From assembly GCA_902492455.1 (NCBI GenBank), contig CABULH010000006.1, positions 1-64,000 on the forward strand: a DNA stretch of 64,000 bases, given 5' to 3'. Below the pieces are notes generated by a model. That model ran no database searches. It worked only from the letters and a program-made list of their open reading frames with translations, and was not told the DNA's origin. This document shows, piece by piece, positions 45,168-53,928 of this stretch (within the stretch, counting starts at the first letter, position 1; every line of letters starts with the position of its first letter). The position numbers were made by a program, and so were the translations under genes. Origin of the DNA: an uncultured Oscillospiraceae bacterium (GTDB taxonomy: Bacteria > Bacillota > Clostridia > Oscillospirales > Acutalibacteraceae).

Positions 45168-46982
45168 TCATTTGTTGATCCGTTGGTTCTCGGCGCGTCT
45201 TTGTGCCTGGCGGATTCGCCGTTCCTGGGCCAGCTGTTCAAGCGCCGCTTTCTCCCGGGCCTGCTGTTCCGCCCGCATTTGAAGGCGGCCGGGCCGAGTG
45301 TCCTGAAACCATTTCCACTCCGCCTGATAGACCGCCGCCTGTTCCTGATCCTTCGCCTGCTGCTCTTCCTGCAAACGTTTTTGCTCTGCCAGCTGCGCCT
45401 GCTGCAGCTCTTCCCGCTCTCTCCTTGCCTGTTCAGCCGCCTGCTGTTTTTCCCGCTGCAGGCGGGCCTGCTCCTCATCCCGACGCTGCTTCAGCCGGAG
45501 CGCTTCCTCCAGCAGCCTGGCAGCCTTGGCGTCCCGCTGGTGGCGGGTCTCTTCTCTTTCCCGCAGCTTTTCCCGAGCCTCCAGACGCTCCGCCAGATGT
45601 TCCTGAAACCATTCCGTTTCCTGCCGGAACAGCCCGCCCCGGCGGCGGTCCTCCGCCTCCCGTTCCATCTTCTCTTGCCGCAGCCGGGCCTTTTCCGCTT
45701 CTTTTTCCAGTCGGATGCGCTCCCGCTCCGCCTCCCGTTCCTGCCGCAGCCGCTCCTGCTCCGCTTCCCGTTCCTGCCGGAGACGTTCCGCCTCCGCCTT
45801 TTTCCGTTGGGCCTGCTCCTCCACCAGACGGCGGCGCTCCTCCGCCTCCTCCTTCATCAGCTGGGCTTTCGTCAGCTCTTCGATCAGCACCTTGCGGACC
45901 TCCACATCCGGCAGGTCATAATCTTCCGTGATTTCTTCAATAATCTGGCGGATGAACCGGGGCTTGAGCACCCGCCGCTTCTCTTTTCCGAAAACAGGGA
46001 TCATCCGGTCTTTCTCATCCTCCAGATACCCCTTGAGAATGATATAGCTGAATAGGATGTTGTGATAGATATCCCGTTGAAAGTTTTCATCGATCACAGG
46101 GTTCTGCTCCACAACCCGGATGGTATAGCCCACATCCTCATACTGATGCAGAAAATCCCACAGCTTGACAATGGCTTTATAATCGGCGTTTCTTTTCAGC
46201 ACATTGGTTTTCACCAGCGTTCCCTTCACCCGGTTCAGCTTGGACATCTGCTGGGCAAAAGGGGTGTTCATAAACATGGACAGCAGCCGGTACAGCCGGG
46301 AGATGCGGGCGAACACCTCCTGATTTTTTTCGTCCGTCTGCAGCGCGCTGTCCGTTTCCTTGATATGCAGAAACATATCCAAATGCACCATTTCGGTGGC
46401 GCTCTGCATGTCGGAGCGCATCTTCAGCTTGGCGCCGAATTCGTCGCTCATGGCCTCCAGCAGCGCGTCGTGCCGGATCTTGACAAAATGAAAAGCGCTT
46501 TCCAGCACGGTGAATACCAGCCGGTTTTCGTACAGGTCGGTGGAATCCTCCCGCAGCTTCTGCATCAGCTTGCCCGGCCGGATCTCGCCGCTGTCCTCAT
46601 CGAAGGTTTCCACCAGCGATCCATGCTGCGCCAGATGCCGCACCACATCGGAGCCTGCCTTTTTGGCGTGGGCCACATTGACGATCAGCTCCTCCTCCCG
46701 GATCACGTTTCTGGGGCTGGCGATGATGTTCTGCATCCCGTCCAGCGCTTCCTCTATGGCGTCAATCCAGGTGACGTCCACCGTCTTCTGCAGCTTGCGG
46801 TTGGAGAACTGAAATTCATTGTCCGCCTTGGCGATGGCGTCCATGAAGAATTCGTAAAACTCGGTGCTGGCCAGCGAACGGATCACACTTTTGGTATATT
46901 TTTGATAAATCGGATCGATCAGCGTCCGAGAAGCCTTCTTGTTGCCGCCGGCCTTCGCCGCTGTGTTCGCAGTCGCTGCCAT
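45168..46982 (-). CDS. Cytoplasmic protein with DUF2357-like region and long coiled coil
   Basis: A 604-residue protein without signal peptide. Residues 1-365 form a helical domain that includes DSTDLYENRLVFTVLESAFH, which resembles the DUF2357 segment found with McrB-like ATPases. Residues ~365-600 are an almost unbroken Arg/Glu/Gln coiled coil (repeats such as RLRQEREAEQERLRQEREAE). The PD-(D/E)XK nuclease part usual in DUF2357 proteins is not seen. It follows the AAA+ ATPase gene by 27 bases, so the two are probably partners. Its role in a surface operon is unknown; a scaffold or adaptor between ATPase and export machinery is one idea. Confidence 0.65.
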   Translation of the reverse strand: MAATANTAAKAGGNKKASRTLIDPIYQKYTKSVIRSLASTEFYEFFMDAIAKADNEFQFSNRKLQKTVDVTWIDAIEEALDGMQNIIASPRNVIREEELIVNVAHAKKAGSDVVRHLAQHGSLVETFDEDSGEIRPGKLMQKLREDSTDLYENRLVFTVLESAFHFVKIRHDALLEAMSDEFGAKLKMRSDMQSATEMVHLDMFLHIKETDSALQTDEKNQEVFARISRLYRLLSMFMNTPFAQQMSKLNRVKGTLVKTNVLKRNADYKAIVKLWDFLHQYEDVGYTIRVVEQNPVIDENFQRDIYHNILFSYIILKGYLEDEKDRMIPVFGKEKRRVLKPRFIRQIIEEITEDYDLPDVEVRKVLIEELTKAQLMKEEAEERRRLVEEQAQRKKAEAERLRQEREAEQERLRQEREAERERIRLEKEAEKARLRQEKMEREAEDRRRGGLFRQETEWFQEHLAERLEAREKLREREETRHQRDAKAARLLEEALRLKQRRDEEQARLQREKQQAAEQARREREELQQAQLAEQKRLQEEQQAKDQEQAAVYQAEWKWFQDTRPGRLQMRAEQQAREKAALEQLAQERRIRQAQRRAENQRINK

Positions 46983-47009
46983 ACCCTTTCTCCTTCCCGC
47001 CTGCAGGCG

Positions 47010-48587
47010 TTAATTGCTTCTCTTGAGATATTCCACGTATTCCTTGCACACCGCCATGGTGTTCTTGCCGAAGGATTTATCGAGATAGGTGTTGAAGCGG
47101 GTCAGCTCATCCTTCATGAAGGCCAGGCTGAGGGACTCGAACTTACGCAGCACCTTTTTCGCCACGATGAAATCCACCGCTTCCATTTCCGTGCCGCCGC
47201 AGGCGATAAAGCAGGGGACATAATCGCCGATCTGCTTCATAATCCGGTTGCCGAAGGCCAGACGGAAATTCTTGATGAGATAGCTGTTCATCGCTTCCAG
47301 CTTCTCCAGCGTTTTCTCCGATACAGGGAAACGCTCCTTGGCCTCCCGGAACAGATCGTTCAGATGATCGGTGGACAGACAAATCGGCGGGGCCGGTTCG
47401 CATTCGAAGGCCTCGGCCCGGCTGTCCAGATCGATGGGGATGGCCCGGTCGTACACCTTGTCCGCCACGGCGAAGGTGGAGTCGTCGTTGTTGATGGTGC
47501 CGACGAACCACACATTGTCGCTGATCTGCACCTTCCCGTTCTGAATCAGGCAGGGATCGTTGTCCCACATGGCGGTGACGATATCGATCTTCCATTCCTC
47601 CTGCCGGGGCATCTCCAGAATGGACAGCATCTCCGCAAAATAATATTCCACCCGGGCGATATTCATTTCGTCCAGAATCACCATGTGGGGATCCCGGAAG
47701 TAGTTGCTCTCATAAATGGCCCGGAGGAAATCGGTTTCGGTATACTTTTTGGTAAACTCATTGAAATACCCGTACAATTCGGTTCGTTCTCTCCAGGCAG
47801 GCTGAACCGAAACCACCGTCGTATCCTTCTGCACAAATTTGCCGAAAGCGTAGGGCAGCGAGGTTTTGCCCGTGCCCGAGATACCCTGCAGAATCACAAT
47901 CCGCGCGGCGCCCAGGGAGGCGATAAAATGCCGGATCATCTTCAGATCGTAGTACAGCTTCATTTGGGAAGCGGCAAACAGCCGGAACTGCCGGCACAGC
48001 TCCTCCAAGGTGACGGCATTGTCGTACACAGGAGCCGTGTAAGCGGTTTTGTAATAGTTGTCCACCTCTGTCAGGCGGTAAAACCGGCTGTCGGCCGGAT
48101 CTACACAGGGGGAATCCAGGGTGTTGCGGCGGCTGGAATAATCCGTGTCCGCCTCCGCCGTCTCCTCCTCTTCCTCCAACAGCGCGGCGTCCGCCTGGGA
48201 GGGATCCAGCCCCAGCTCCGCTACCTTCAGCGCCAGCAGCTTGTCCTTTTCGTAGTTGGCCCGGAGCAAATCCCGCTGCAGGTTGCGGACCTGCTTCACC
48301 ATCTCATCGTATTTTTTCACCGGCACCCGGAACCGGAAGATGCGGCGGAACAGCTTCACCAGCAGTACAGCCAACAGCACGGTCAGCGCCAGCAGCAGCA
48401 GATTCACCACCAGCATCAGGATCCATTCCAGGGTGGAAAACTCGCTGTCATAAGCGCGGATAATCTCCATGCGCATGGGGAAATTCAGCAGATAGTTGAG
48501 AAAATTGAACAGTGCGCTCAGCACATCCACAAATGCCTGAAACACACGTCCAATATCCTGATAAAAGTAGCGTAAAAAGTGATCCAT
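47010..48587 (-). CDS. Membrane-anchored AAA+ ATPase (McrB/MoxR-like)
   Basis: A 525-residue protein. An amphipathic N-terminus and a strong membrane helix (residues ~55-80, LMLVVNLLLLALTVLLAVLL) precede a short coiled coil and an acidic linker. The AAA+ module has Walker A GISGTGKT (235-242), Walker B VILDEMN (303-309), sensor 1 GTINNDDS (363-370) and an arginine finger region KVYDRAIPIDL. This resembles McrB-type ATPases rather than chaperones. The membrane anchor is unusual for McrB. It is followed by the coiled-coil protein and preceded by the second signal peptidase. It may drive assembly, remodelling or quality control of exported subunits. Confidence 0.8.
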   Translation of the reverse strand: MDHFLRYFYQDIGRVFQAFVDVLSALFNFLNYLLNFPMRMEIIRAYDSEFSTLEWILMLVVNLLLLALTVLLAVLLVKLFRRIFRFRVPVKKYDEMVKQVRNLQRDLLRANYEKDKLLALKVAELGLDPSQADAALLEEEEETAEADTDYSSRRNTLDSPCVDPADSRFYRLTEVDNYYKTAYTAPVYDNAVTLEELCRQFRLFAASQMKLYYDLKMIRHFIASLGAARIVILQGISGTGKTSLPYAFGKFVQKDTTVVSVQPAWRERTELYGYFNEFTKKYTETDFLRAIYESNYFRDPHMVILDEMNIARVEYYFAEMLSILEMPRQEEWKIDIVTAMWDNDPCLIQNGKVQISDNVWFVGTINNDDSTFAVADKVYDRAIPIDLDSRAEAFECEPAPPICLSTDHLNDLFREAKERFPVSEKTLEKLEAMNSYLIKNFRLAFGNRIMKQIGDYVPCFIACGGTEMEAVDFIVAKKVLRKFESLSLAFMKDELTRFNTYLDKSFGKNTMAVCKEYVEYLKRSN

Positions 48588-48620
48588 GCTCTACTCCCCA
48601 TCCATTGTCTGCGGGAAAAC

Positions 48621-49499
48621 TTACCGCTTGACGCATTCCTCTTTTGCCGGTTGGGTCTCCTGCCCGCTTTCCTCAGCCGCCGGCTCCGCCGCCTCTTTCA
48701 TCTCCGGAGGCGGCGCCTGTCCGGTCATGCTTTCCAGCAGCTCCCGGCGGAGCTTCTCCCGCAGCTCCGCCTCCAAGGCGGCCCGCTCCTGCTCCTTGGC
48801 CTGGGCCATCTGCTTCTGCTGTTGTTCCAGCAGATCTTCCGTGCGTCCCCGCTCCTGCTCATACTTCAGGCGGTTTTTCACATTCTGATACTCAAACAGC
48901 ACCCGGAAAAACTGTACCAGGTGATACAGAAAGAACACGAACACAGGCACGACCACCACAATCAGAAAACCCGTGCTGGTCTGGAGATAATCCAAAACCT
49001 TTCCTAAGCCGCCGATCTTCGTGGAATATTTGCCCACCACCTCCGACTCATGCACCGTCAGCAAATCTTCGATGGTGTTGTTGTCGCCCTTGGTGGCGAA
49101 AATGCGGTGTCCGCCGCCGTCGTAAATGGCGGTGATCCGGTGGGTGTTCAGCACCCGCTCGCCGTTGATCACCGTCCAATAGGTGATGATATCCCCTACC
49201 TTCAGGGCGCTGGTATCCTTCACAGCGGAATCGATGATCAGATCTCCGGCGTTCAGGGTGGGGGACATGGATCCCGTCTGCACTGAAAAGATCCGCACGC
49301 CGAACACGCTGAAAACCCCGTTGCCGGACGTGGAAACGAAGGAAATATACGTGCTGAACGCCGCCAAAACAATAGCCAGCACCAGCACCACGTTGATCAC
49401 AATCCGCACAATCTTGTAGGCGGTGCTTTCCTTTACCTCCTCCTGTGCCTCGGACACTACCTTTTCCTCGGCTTCCGGACTCCCCTTCTTCCTTTTCAT
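48621..49499 (-). CDS. SipW-type signal peptidase I (second copy)
   Basis: A 292-residue protein with a membrane helix (IVINVVLVLAIVLAAFS), the serine block VQTGSMSPTLNAGDLI (Ser77), the histidine NTHRITAIYD (His120) and KGDNN (Asp139), as in S26B/SipW peptidases. After a second membrane helix (FLIVVVVPVFVFFLYHL) comes an ~85-residue coiled coil and a Pro/Glu-rich tail in the cytoplasm, absent from Bacillus SipW. The tail could dock on the coiled-coil protein two genes downstream. It differs clearly from the first copy, so the two may have different substrates. Confidence 0.88.
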   Translation of the reverse strand: MKRKKGSPEAEEKVVSEAQEEVKESTAYKIVRIVINVVLVLAIVLAAFSTYISFVSTSGNGVFSVFGVRIFSVQTGSMSPTLNAGDLIIDSAVKDTSALKVGDIITYWTVINGERVLNTHRITAIYDGGGHRIFATKGDNNTIEDLLTVHESEVVGKYSTKIGGLGKVLDYLQTSTGFLIVVVVPVFVFFLYHLVQFFRVLFEYQNVKNRLKYEQERGRTEDLLEQQQKQMAQAKEQERAALEAELREKLRRELLESMTGQAPPPEMKEAAEPAAEESGQETQPAKEECVKR

Positions 49500-49547
49500 T
49501 TTCTTCTCCTTTCGGCAAATCTGGCATGATATACGGGCGGCCGCCCT

Positions 49548-50534
49548 TTATGCAATGGGATACAGACCGGAGGAATTTTTACCTTCGGCGGAAAATTGGA
49601 TGTTCGCCATAATCTGCGCCGCCTGGCCGATGCGGTTGATGCAGTCCGCGTCCTGGCCCTCCAGCCAGACATAGAGGTCGATCTGCATCCGTTCCTGCGC
49701 CGTCAATTCAAACAGCTGCGTCGGAGTGGTAAACTCTCCCAACTCCCGGATAACCACGTTTTTCTGTATCGGATCCGCCTCGCTCCAGGTGGAAACGCTT
49801 TGGCGGATCAGCCGCTCCTGCGGCACTAAGCTGCCCGTGCCGTCGATGCTGGGGGTGTCCCGGTAACCGGTGCTGCCGTCGATGTGCCGGTCGGCATTGG
49901 GCTCGTAAATATAGAAGATTGGGTCCTCCTCCAGCCGGACGCCGTCCGCTCCCCATTTGCTCAGCCGCAGGCCGATGCGCACGGCGTATTCCGCTCCCCC
50001 GCCGCCGTTATCATGGAGAATGGTTTGCTCATTCCACACCGGCGTGCCGATGAGATAGGTTCCCGCCCCCTGCGTCCCCTGGTCGATTTCCACCGCCGGA
50101 GACAGGGAGACGGTGACCGGCTCCCCCGTGCGGGCGTAAAAGGTGCCTTTCACATAGTAGCCGCTGCTGTCGCTGCGGTTGGCGTTGTGCTCGTCGCTGA
50201 GGGGCTGCTGGATGCCGGCAATCCGGCCGTCCGCGCCGAAAACCGCCGCGTAAAAGCGCTGATCGCGCTGGGACCAGGTCACCGGTTTGAGGGGCGTGAC
50301 GTCGGCCAGCGTATCCGCAAAATTGATCTGCTGGCCCCAATCCTCGCTTTGAAGATCCAGCGTCAGTTCCAGGCCGGCCCCGGCGTTGACCGTGAGATAT
50401 AGATCGCTGACCCGTGGAGTCTTGCTCAGGGAAAACCAGGTATAGGTAGCGGTGGTAAGCAGGATCAGCAGAATCAGGAGCAGGTAAAAGCTTCCTGCAA
50501 TATGGCGTTTTTTGATCCGCCCTTTTTTCTGCAA
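49548..50534 (-). CDS. Secreted SipW-substrate-like fibre protein
   Basis: I chose the TTG at 50534, after AAAGGGG; the upstream ATG at 50675 would place the start inside a large hairpin and gives an implausible N-terminus. The 328-residue product has a basic start, a helix (YLLLILLILLTTATYTW) and TWFSLSKTPRVSDLYLTVNA, the shared family start. Near the end it has DLYVWLEGQDADCINR followed by NIQFSA, the same block as in the protein at 43744. It is the gene before the second signal peptidase, mirroring the arrangement at 43-45 kb. Confidence 0.7.
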   Translation of the reverse strand: MQKKGRIKKRHIAGSFYLLLILLILLTTATYTWFSLSKTPRVSDLYLTVNAGAGLELTLDLQSEDWGQQINFADTLADVTPLKPVTWSQRDQRFYAAVFGADGRIAGIQQPLSDEHNANRSDSSGYYVKGTFYARTGEPVTVSLSPAVEIDQGTQGAGTYLIGTPVWNEQTILHDNGGGGAEYAVRIGLRLSKWGADGVRLEEDPIFYIYEPNADRHIDGSTGYRDTPSIDGTGSLVPQERLIRQSVSTWSEADPIQKNVVIRELGEFTTPTQLFELTAQERMQIDLYVWLEGQDADCINRIGQAAQIMANIQFSAEGKNSSGLYPIA

Positions 50535-50599
50535 GCTGAAGATTCGCCCCTTTCTCTGCTTTGAAAACGGATGATGACAGTCGCTCTCCTCCTGGGAGA

Positions 50600-50712
50600 A
50601 GGCCTGACGCCGCGGGCAGAGACAGCCGCGCACTCCCACTCGGCTTCTCCATCTGTCCGCGGCGTCAGGCCTCACTCCGGACCGAAGGGGACCGGAGTGA
50701 AAGCCTTTGCCG
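50600..50712 (-). other. Two strong hairpins between fibre genes
   Basis: GGCCTGACGCCGCGG (50600-50614) pairs with CCGCGGCGTCAGGCC (50659-50673) around a 44-base loop; the pairing continues for four bases past one mismatch. Next to it CACTCCGG and CCGGAGTG form a second stem (about 50674-50700). They fill the gap between the 653-residue protein and the next gene. The likely effect is to cut transcription or to protect the upstream mRNA, so that the 653-residue protein is made in excess. Confidence 0.65.
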
Positions 50713-50747
50713 AAGGATCTTTTTGTTCAAGCAGAAGGGATTCCGCT

Positions 50748-52709
50748 TTAGTTGTTGCCTTCCTTCAGGGGGGTGTTCACCATGGGCACCAGATCGGCGT
50801 CACTGGAGAACTGGAGATTCATAGTGCCGGTCATGGACTGCTCCGCGTTGGCGACCATGGAGTTATCCACCTTGTCGCCGTCCAGATAAACCCAGGCCGT
50901 CACAGCGGTGGCTTGGTTCTGCACCAAAGCGGTGATCGACTGCTCCGCCTTTTTCTCGCCCCATACCAGTGCCGCATTGTTCTCGGCTGTCGCCTCATAC
51001 AGATAAATGGGCGCGGTGACGTTGACAAAGGTGCTGCTTTCGATCTTGGTCTCCTCAGCCTCGGCCATGTCCAGCTTGGCGTAGGCATATACGTTGCCCT
51101 CCCGGTCGGTGAATACCACGGCGATGTTCGCCATCAGCGCCTTCACCGCGTCCACGCCGAAGCCCTCAGAGGTGGCGAAGGTCATGGTGCTGCCGCCGCC
51201 CTGGGTGGCCTCGTTGTTGCTGTCCGCGTACACCCGCTGGGCTTCTTCGGTCTGCAGCATCAGGTTGGAACTGGGGGCGTTGGTGCGGAAATAGAGGTCC
51301 AGAGCGTAGCCGTAGTAATCGGTGATGTTGGCGTCCGCGTTGTCGCCCGCCTCCGGAGCGCCCGCATCGGTAAGCGCGGTCAGCGCCGCCGGCAGATAGG
51401 GCAAATCCAGGGTGGTGGCGGTGGTCATGGTAGCCGGTACGTTCTTCACTGTAATCTCGTTATAGGTGATTTCCGCGATGGTAACGGTGGCCTGATAGTC
51501 GCCGCACAGATCCGCCAGGTCGGCGTAAACGCCGCCGCCGGTGGGCATGGAAACCGTCAACCCCGTCTGCATCACGCTGCTGACGATATCGCCGAGATGT
51601 TCCCGGAACTCGCTGGTCATGTAGCCGTTGATCGTGAGCTTATCCGGATTCACCAGATGGGTCAGAACCCCCTTGATCTCCTCCCAGGTGAGCTCTTCCT
51701 TGCCATTCAACGCGGTCAAAGCCATTTGGGCGTTCTCCACCGCTGTACGGGTAGAGTTGTACTTCGCAATCGCGGCGGCAAAAGGCAGGGAATCCGTTTC
51801 TATTCCGGCGGTCTTCAAGGCGGCGATAACCGCCGTGATCTCCGTCTCTTCCGGGCTCATCCCCTGCACCGCGGTAAACGCCTCGTCCGATCCCGCGGCG
51901 CTGGCCGCGTAACCGATCAGGGCGGATACCATGGCCACGTTGACCTTATCCAGCGATCCGTCCAGCGCCGTGATAATGCTGCTCATCGTATCCAGATACT
52001 TCTGGTCGTACTTCTGGTCGTCCTCTCCGGAAGCAGCCGCGTGCTTGACAATGATATCCGCCAAATCGGAGCCGTTGGCCACCAGAGACTGGGAAGCCAT
52101 AGACTGAGCGATCCGGGTATAGGAGGACACGTTGCTTCTGGCATTGCGGTAAGCCAGCTGGCGGGGAGTCATAGCCGAAGCGCTGCCCACCGCGCGGACG
52201 CCGAAAGCGGCGTCATTTCTGGGGAAAACCCCGTCCTCCGCATTGTAAATACCGGTCAGCGTGTTGGCTGCCAGTTCATCGACCCGTCCGTCGGAACCAT
52301 AGACAGCGGTCAGCAGCGGGCTGTTGACATTCAATTTGCCGTCGGTGATATTCAGCCGGCCGGGCATCAGCTTGATCTGCCCCAGGCCGTAGGCGGGATC
52401 GTTCAGATCCACCAGGTTGCCCCAGGAAACGTTGGCGCTTTTGAGTACCTGTCCCGTTGCATCCATGGAATCCCCCACTTTGGAGGTGATGCCGGCGGCG
52501 TCGCCGTTTTCCGGAGACAGCGCGATCTCCAGGTTGCCGTTAGCTCCTACCGTGGTGGTGATGCCGGTGACTTCCGGCGCCGTGGATAGGGTAAACCACG
52601 CATAGGTGGAGGAAACCACCATAATGGCCGACACCAGCAGCATGGCCACCGCTGCCGTCAGCTTCTTTTTGTGACCTGCCAGCGGCGTCTTTGTTTTTGC
52701 CTTTGCCAT
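50748..52709 (-). CDS. Probable major secreted fibre subunit (TasA/camelysin-like N-terminus)
   Basis: A 653-residue protein from the ATG at 52709, eleven bases after AAAGG. A basic start and hydrophobic segment (AAVAMLLVSAIMVVSSTYAW) lead into FTLSTAPEVTGITTTVGA. The mature protein is rich in Ala, Thr, Asn and Asp, has almost no Cys and has a helical middle section (residues ~180-350). It shares blocks with the 1380-residue protein. Near the end AWVYLDGDKVDN and MNLQFSS echo the WLEGxDxDC/IQ block. Its gene is flanked on both sides by strong hairpins in a 148-base leader and a 213-base trailer, which suggests high and separately tuned expression. Confidence 0.72.
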   Translation of the reverse strand: MAKAKTKTPLAGHKKKLTAAVAMLLVSAIMVVSSTYAWFTLSTAPEVTGITTTVGANGNLEIALSPENGDAAGITSKVGDSMDATGQVLKSANVSWGNLVDLNDPAYGLGQIKLMPGRLNITDGKLNVNSPLLTAVYGSDGRVDELAANTLTGIYNAEDGVFPRNDAAFGVRAVGSASAMTPRQLAYRNARSNVSSYTRIAQSMASQSLVANGSDLADIIVKHAAASGEDDQKYDQKYLDTMSSIITALDGSLDKVNVAMVSALIGYAASAAGSDEAFTAVQGMSPEETEITAVIAALKTAGIETDSLPFAAAIAKYNSTRTAVENAQMALTALNGKEELTWEEIKGVLTHLVNPDKLTINGYMTSEFREHLGDIVSSVMQTGLTVSMPTGGGVYADLADLCGDYQATVTIAEITYNEITVKNVPATMTTATTLDLPYLPAALTALTDAGAPEAGDNADANITDYYGYALDLYFRTNAPSSNLMLQTEEAQRVYADSNNEATQGGGSTMTFATSEGFGVDAVKALMANIAVVFTDREGNVYAYAKLDMAEAEETKIESSTFVNVTAPIYLYEATAENNAALVWGEKKAEQSITALVQNQATAVTAWVYLDGDKVDNSMVANAEQSMTGTMNLQFSSDADLVPMVNTPLKEGNN

Positions 52710-52746
52710 AGTGTATAACATCCTTTCTCTCTTTTTTGCGGTTTAG

Positions 52747-52811
52747 GCTCCCGCTGGAGCTATGTAGTCTTTCCGGCCGCATGAATCGGAATGCGTAAGC
52801 GCCGCGGAAAG
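52747..52811 (-). other. Structured leader before the 653-residue subunit gene
   Basis: CTTTCCG (52769-52775) and CGGAAAG (52805-52811) enclose an inner CGCAT/ATGCG stem. A second small hairpin GCTCC/GGAGC (52747-52760) follows on the minus strand. Both lie in the 148-base gap before the gene. They could act as an mRNA stabiliser or attenuator. Confidence 0.45.
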
Positions 52812-52857
52812 TCACACACCAGTTGTCTCTTTCATACTCTGTTCTCTTCCCCGGGTA

Positions 52858-53928
52858 TCACCGGAACAAGGCCCACCAATCTCTTCGGGGCTGTCCCTGA
52901 ACAAAAACCGCGCCCCATTCGTCTTCCTGATCCTCCACCAGCTGGAAATCCATCTCCAGTCCCAGATGACCGCCGATCAGCTCGTCGGTGCAGTCGGGAT
53001 CGTCCCCCTCCAGCCAGATGACCACCGTGTACTTGTGTACCTCCATCGGCGCGGAATCCTTCCGCAGGCCGGAAACCACCACATCGGCGGACTGAAAGGG
53101 AATGGGGAGAAGACGATAATAGGTAAAATCTTCGGTTTCCCGGATCACCTGATACTGCTCTTCGGGGTAGCGGGCGAACTGCTTCATGGGAGCGCCCCGA
53201 TAACCGCGGCTGTTGTCTCCTGTCGACGGCAAAGCCTCCCGCTGTCCGTCCTTCCGGGACTGCGCGTAGAAGGTCATCTCCCCATCCTCGAACAGCATCA
53301 CCCAGCAGGCGCTGGAAAGCCGCCGGCTCTCGGAATTGATCGCCAGCCGCCAGGCATAGTCCACCGGCTGATCCCCTTCATTGCGCAGATAAAAGGTGTA
53401 AGCGAAATAGTCCTTGCCGTTGTGCTGGCCATCGTGTTCGTCCACATCCTCCGGAATACTCACAATGGATATGCAGGGAACATCCAGCACGGGATCGGCG
53501 TAAAGCTGGGCGGTGGGGTTGGCAAAATCCTCCGTCTCGCTGAGGGAAAAGCCTTCCCGGAACATGCCATCCCCCATGTTGATGGTGAAATGGCCCTTCA
53601 TCTGGGTCACGGTGGAAAAAAGAAACGTCACCAGCAGCAGGGCGGACAGCGCACCCAGCAGCGCCCACAGCGCCCGACCGTGAAAAAGCCACAGCAGCAG
53701 GCCGAAGCGCCGGTTTTTATCAAAATAGAGCCCCACCCCGGAGGCGGTCAGTTCAAATTCCTTGCGGCTGCGGATGCCTGCCGCCTTCATCTCCCTGCGC
53801 AGCTTTTTCCGGCCGGCCTTGATTTCTTTGACCTCTTCTTTGGTTAATACCACGCCGCCCCGGCGCTTTTTAAAGGGTCCGGGCCACCGGCTTTCTCCGC
53901 CGGAGATTTTATCTTTCCGCTTTTTCAT
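52858..53928 (-). CDS. Membrane-anchored camelysin-like protein with WLEGxDxDC block
   Basis: A 356-residue protein whose start overlaps the upstream stop by four bases. About 80 basic cytoplasmic residues precede a membrane helix (ALWALLGALSALLLVTFLFS). The outer part begins KGHFTINMGDGMFREGF and has a camelysin-like sandwich (FAYTFYLRNEGDQPVDYAWR, then LSSACWVMLFEDGEMTFYAQ). It ends with TVVIWLEGDDPDCTDE and a matching MDFQL strand. The long basic cytoplasmic stretch sets it apart from its relatives and suggests an assembly base or anchor rather than a free subunit. Confidence 0.68.
   Translation of the reverse strand: MKKRKDKISGGESRWPGPFKKRRGGVVLTKEEVKEIKAGRKKLRREMKAAGIRSRKEFELTASGVGLYFDKNRRFGLLLWLFHGRALWALLGALSALLLVTFLFSTVTQMKGHFTINMGDGMFREGFSLSETEDFANPTAQLYADPVLDVPCISIVSIPEDVDEHDGQHNGKDYFAYTFYLRNEGDQPVDYAWRLAINSESRRLSSACWVMLFEDGEMTFYAQSRKDGQREALPSTGDNSRGYRGAPMKQFARYPEEQYQVIRETEDFTYYRLLPIPFQSADVVVSGLRKDSAPMEVHKYTVVIWLEGDDPDCTDELIGGHLGLEMDFQLVEDQEDEWGAVFVQGQPRRDWWALFR

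Noticed and set aside
46062..48575. An 837-codon open frame on the plus strand across the ATPase and coiled-coil genes
   Set aside because: It is antisense to two genes with clear domains, has no family-like motifs, and results from GC-rich codon use on the other strand.
45168..48587. A functional McrBC restriction system
   Set aside because: No nuclease motif is seen, the ATPase is membrane-anchored, and the pair lies inside a surface operon; kept as an open finding instead.
50600..50673. A riboswitch
   Set aside because: It is a simple GC-rich stem with a large loop and no conserved core that I recognise.
50571..52589. A 672-codon open frame antisense to the 653-residue subunit
   Set aside because: Low-complexity His/Gly/Arg-rich product typical of a shadow frame.
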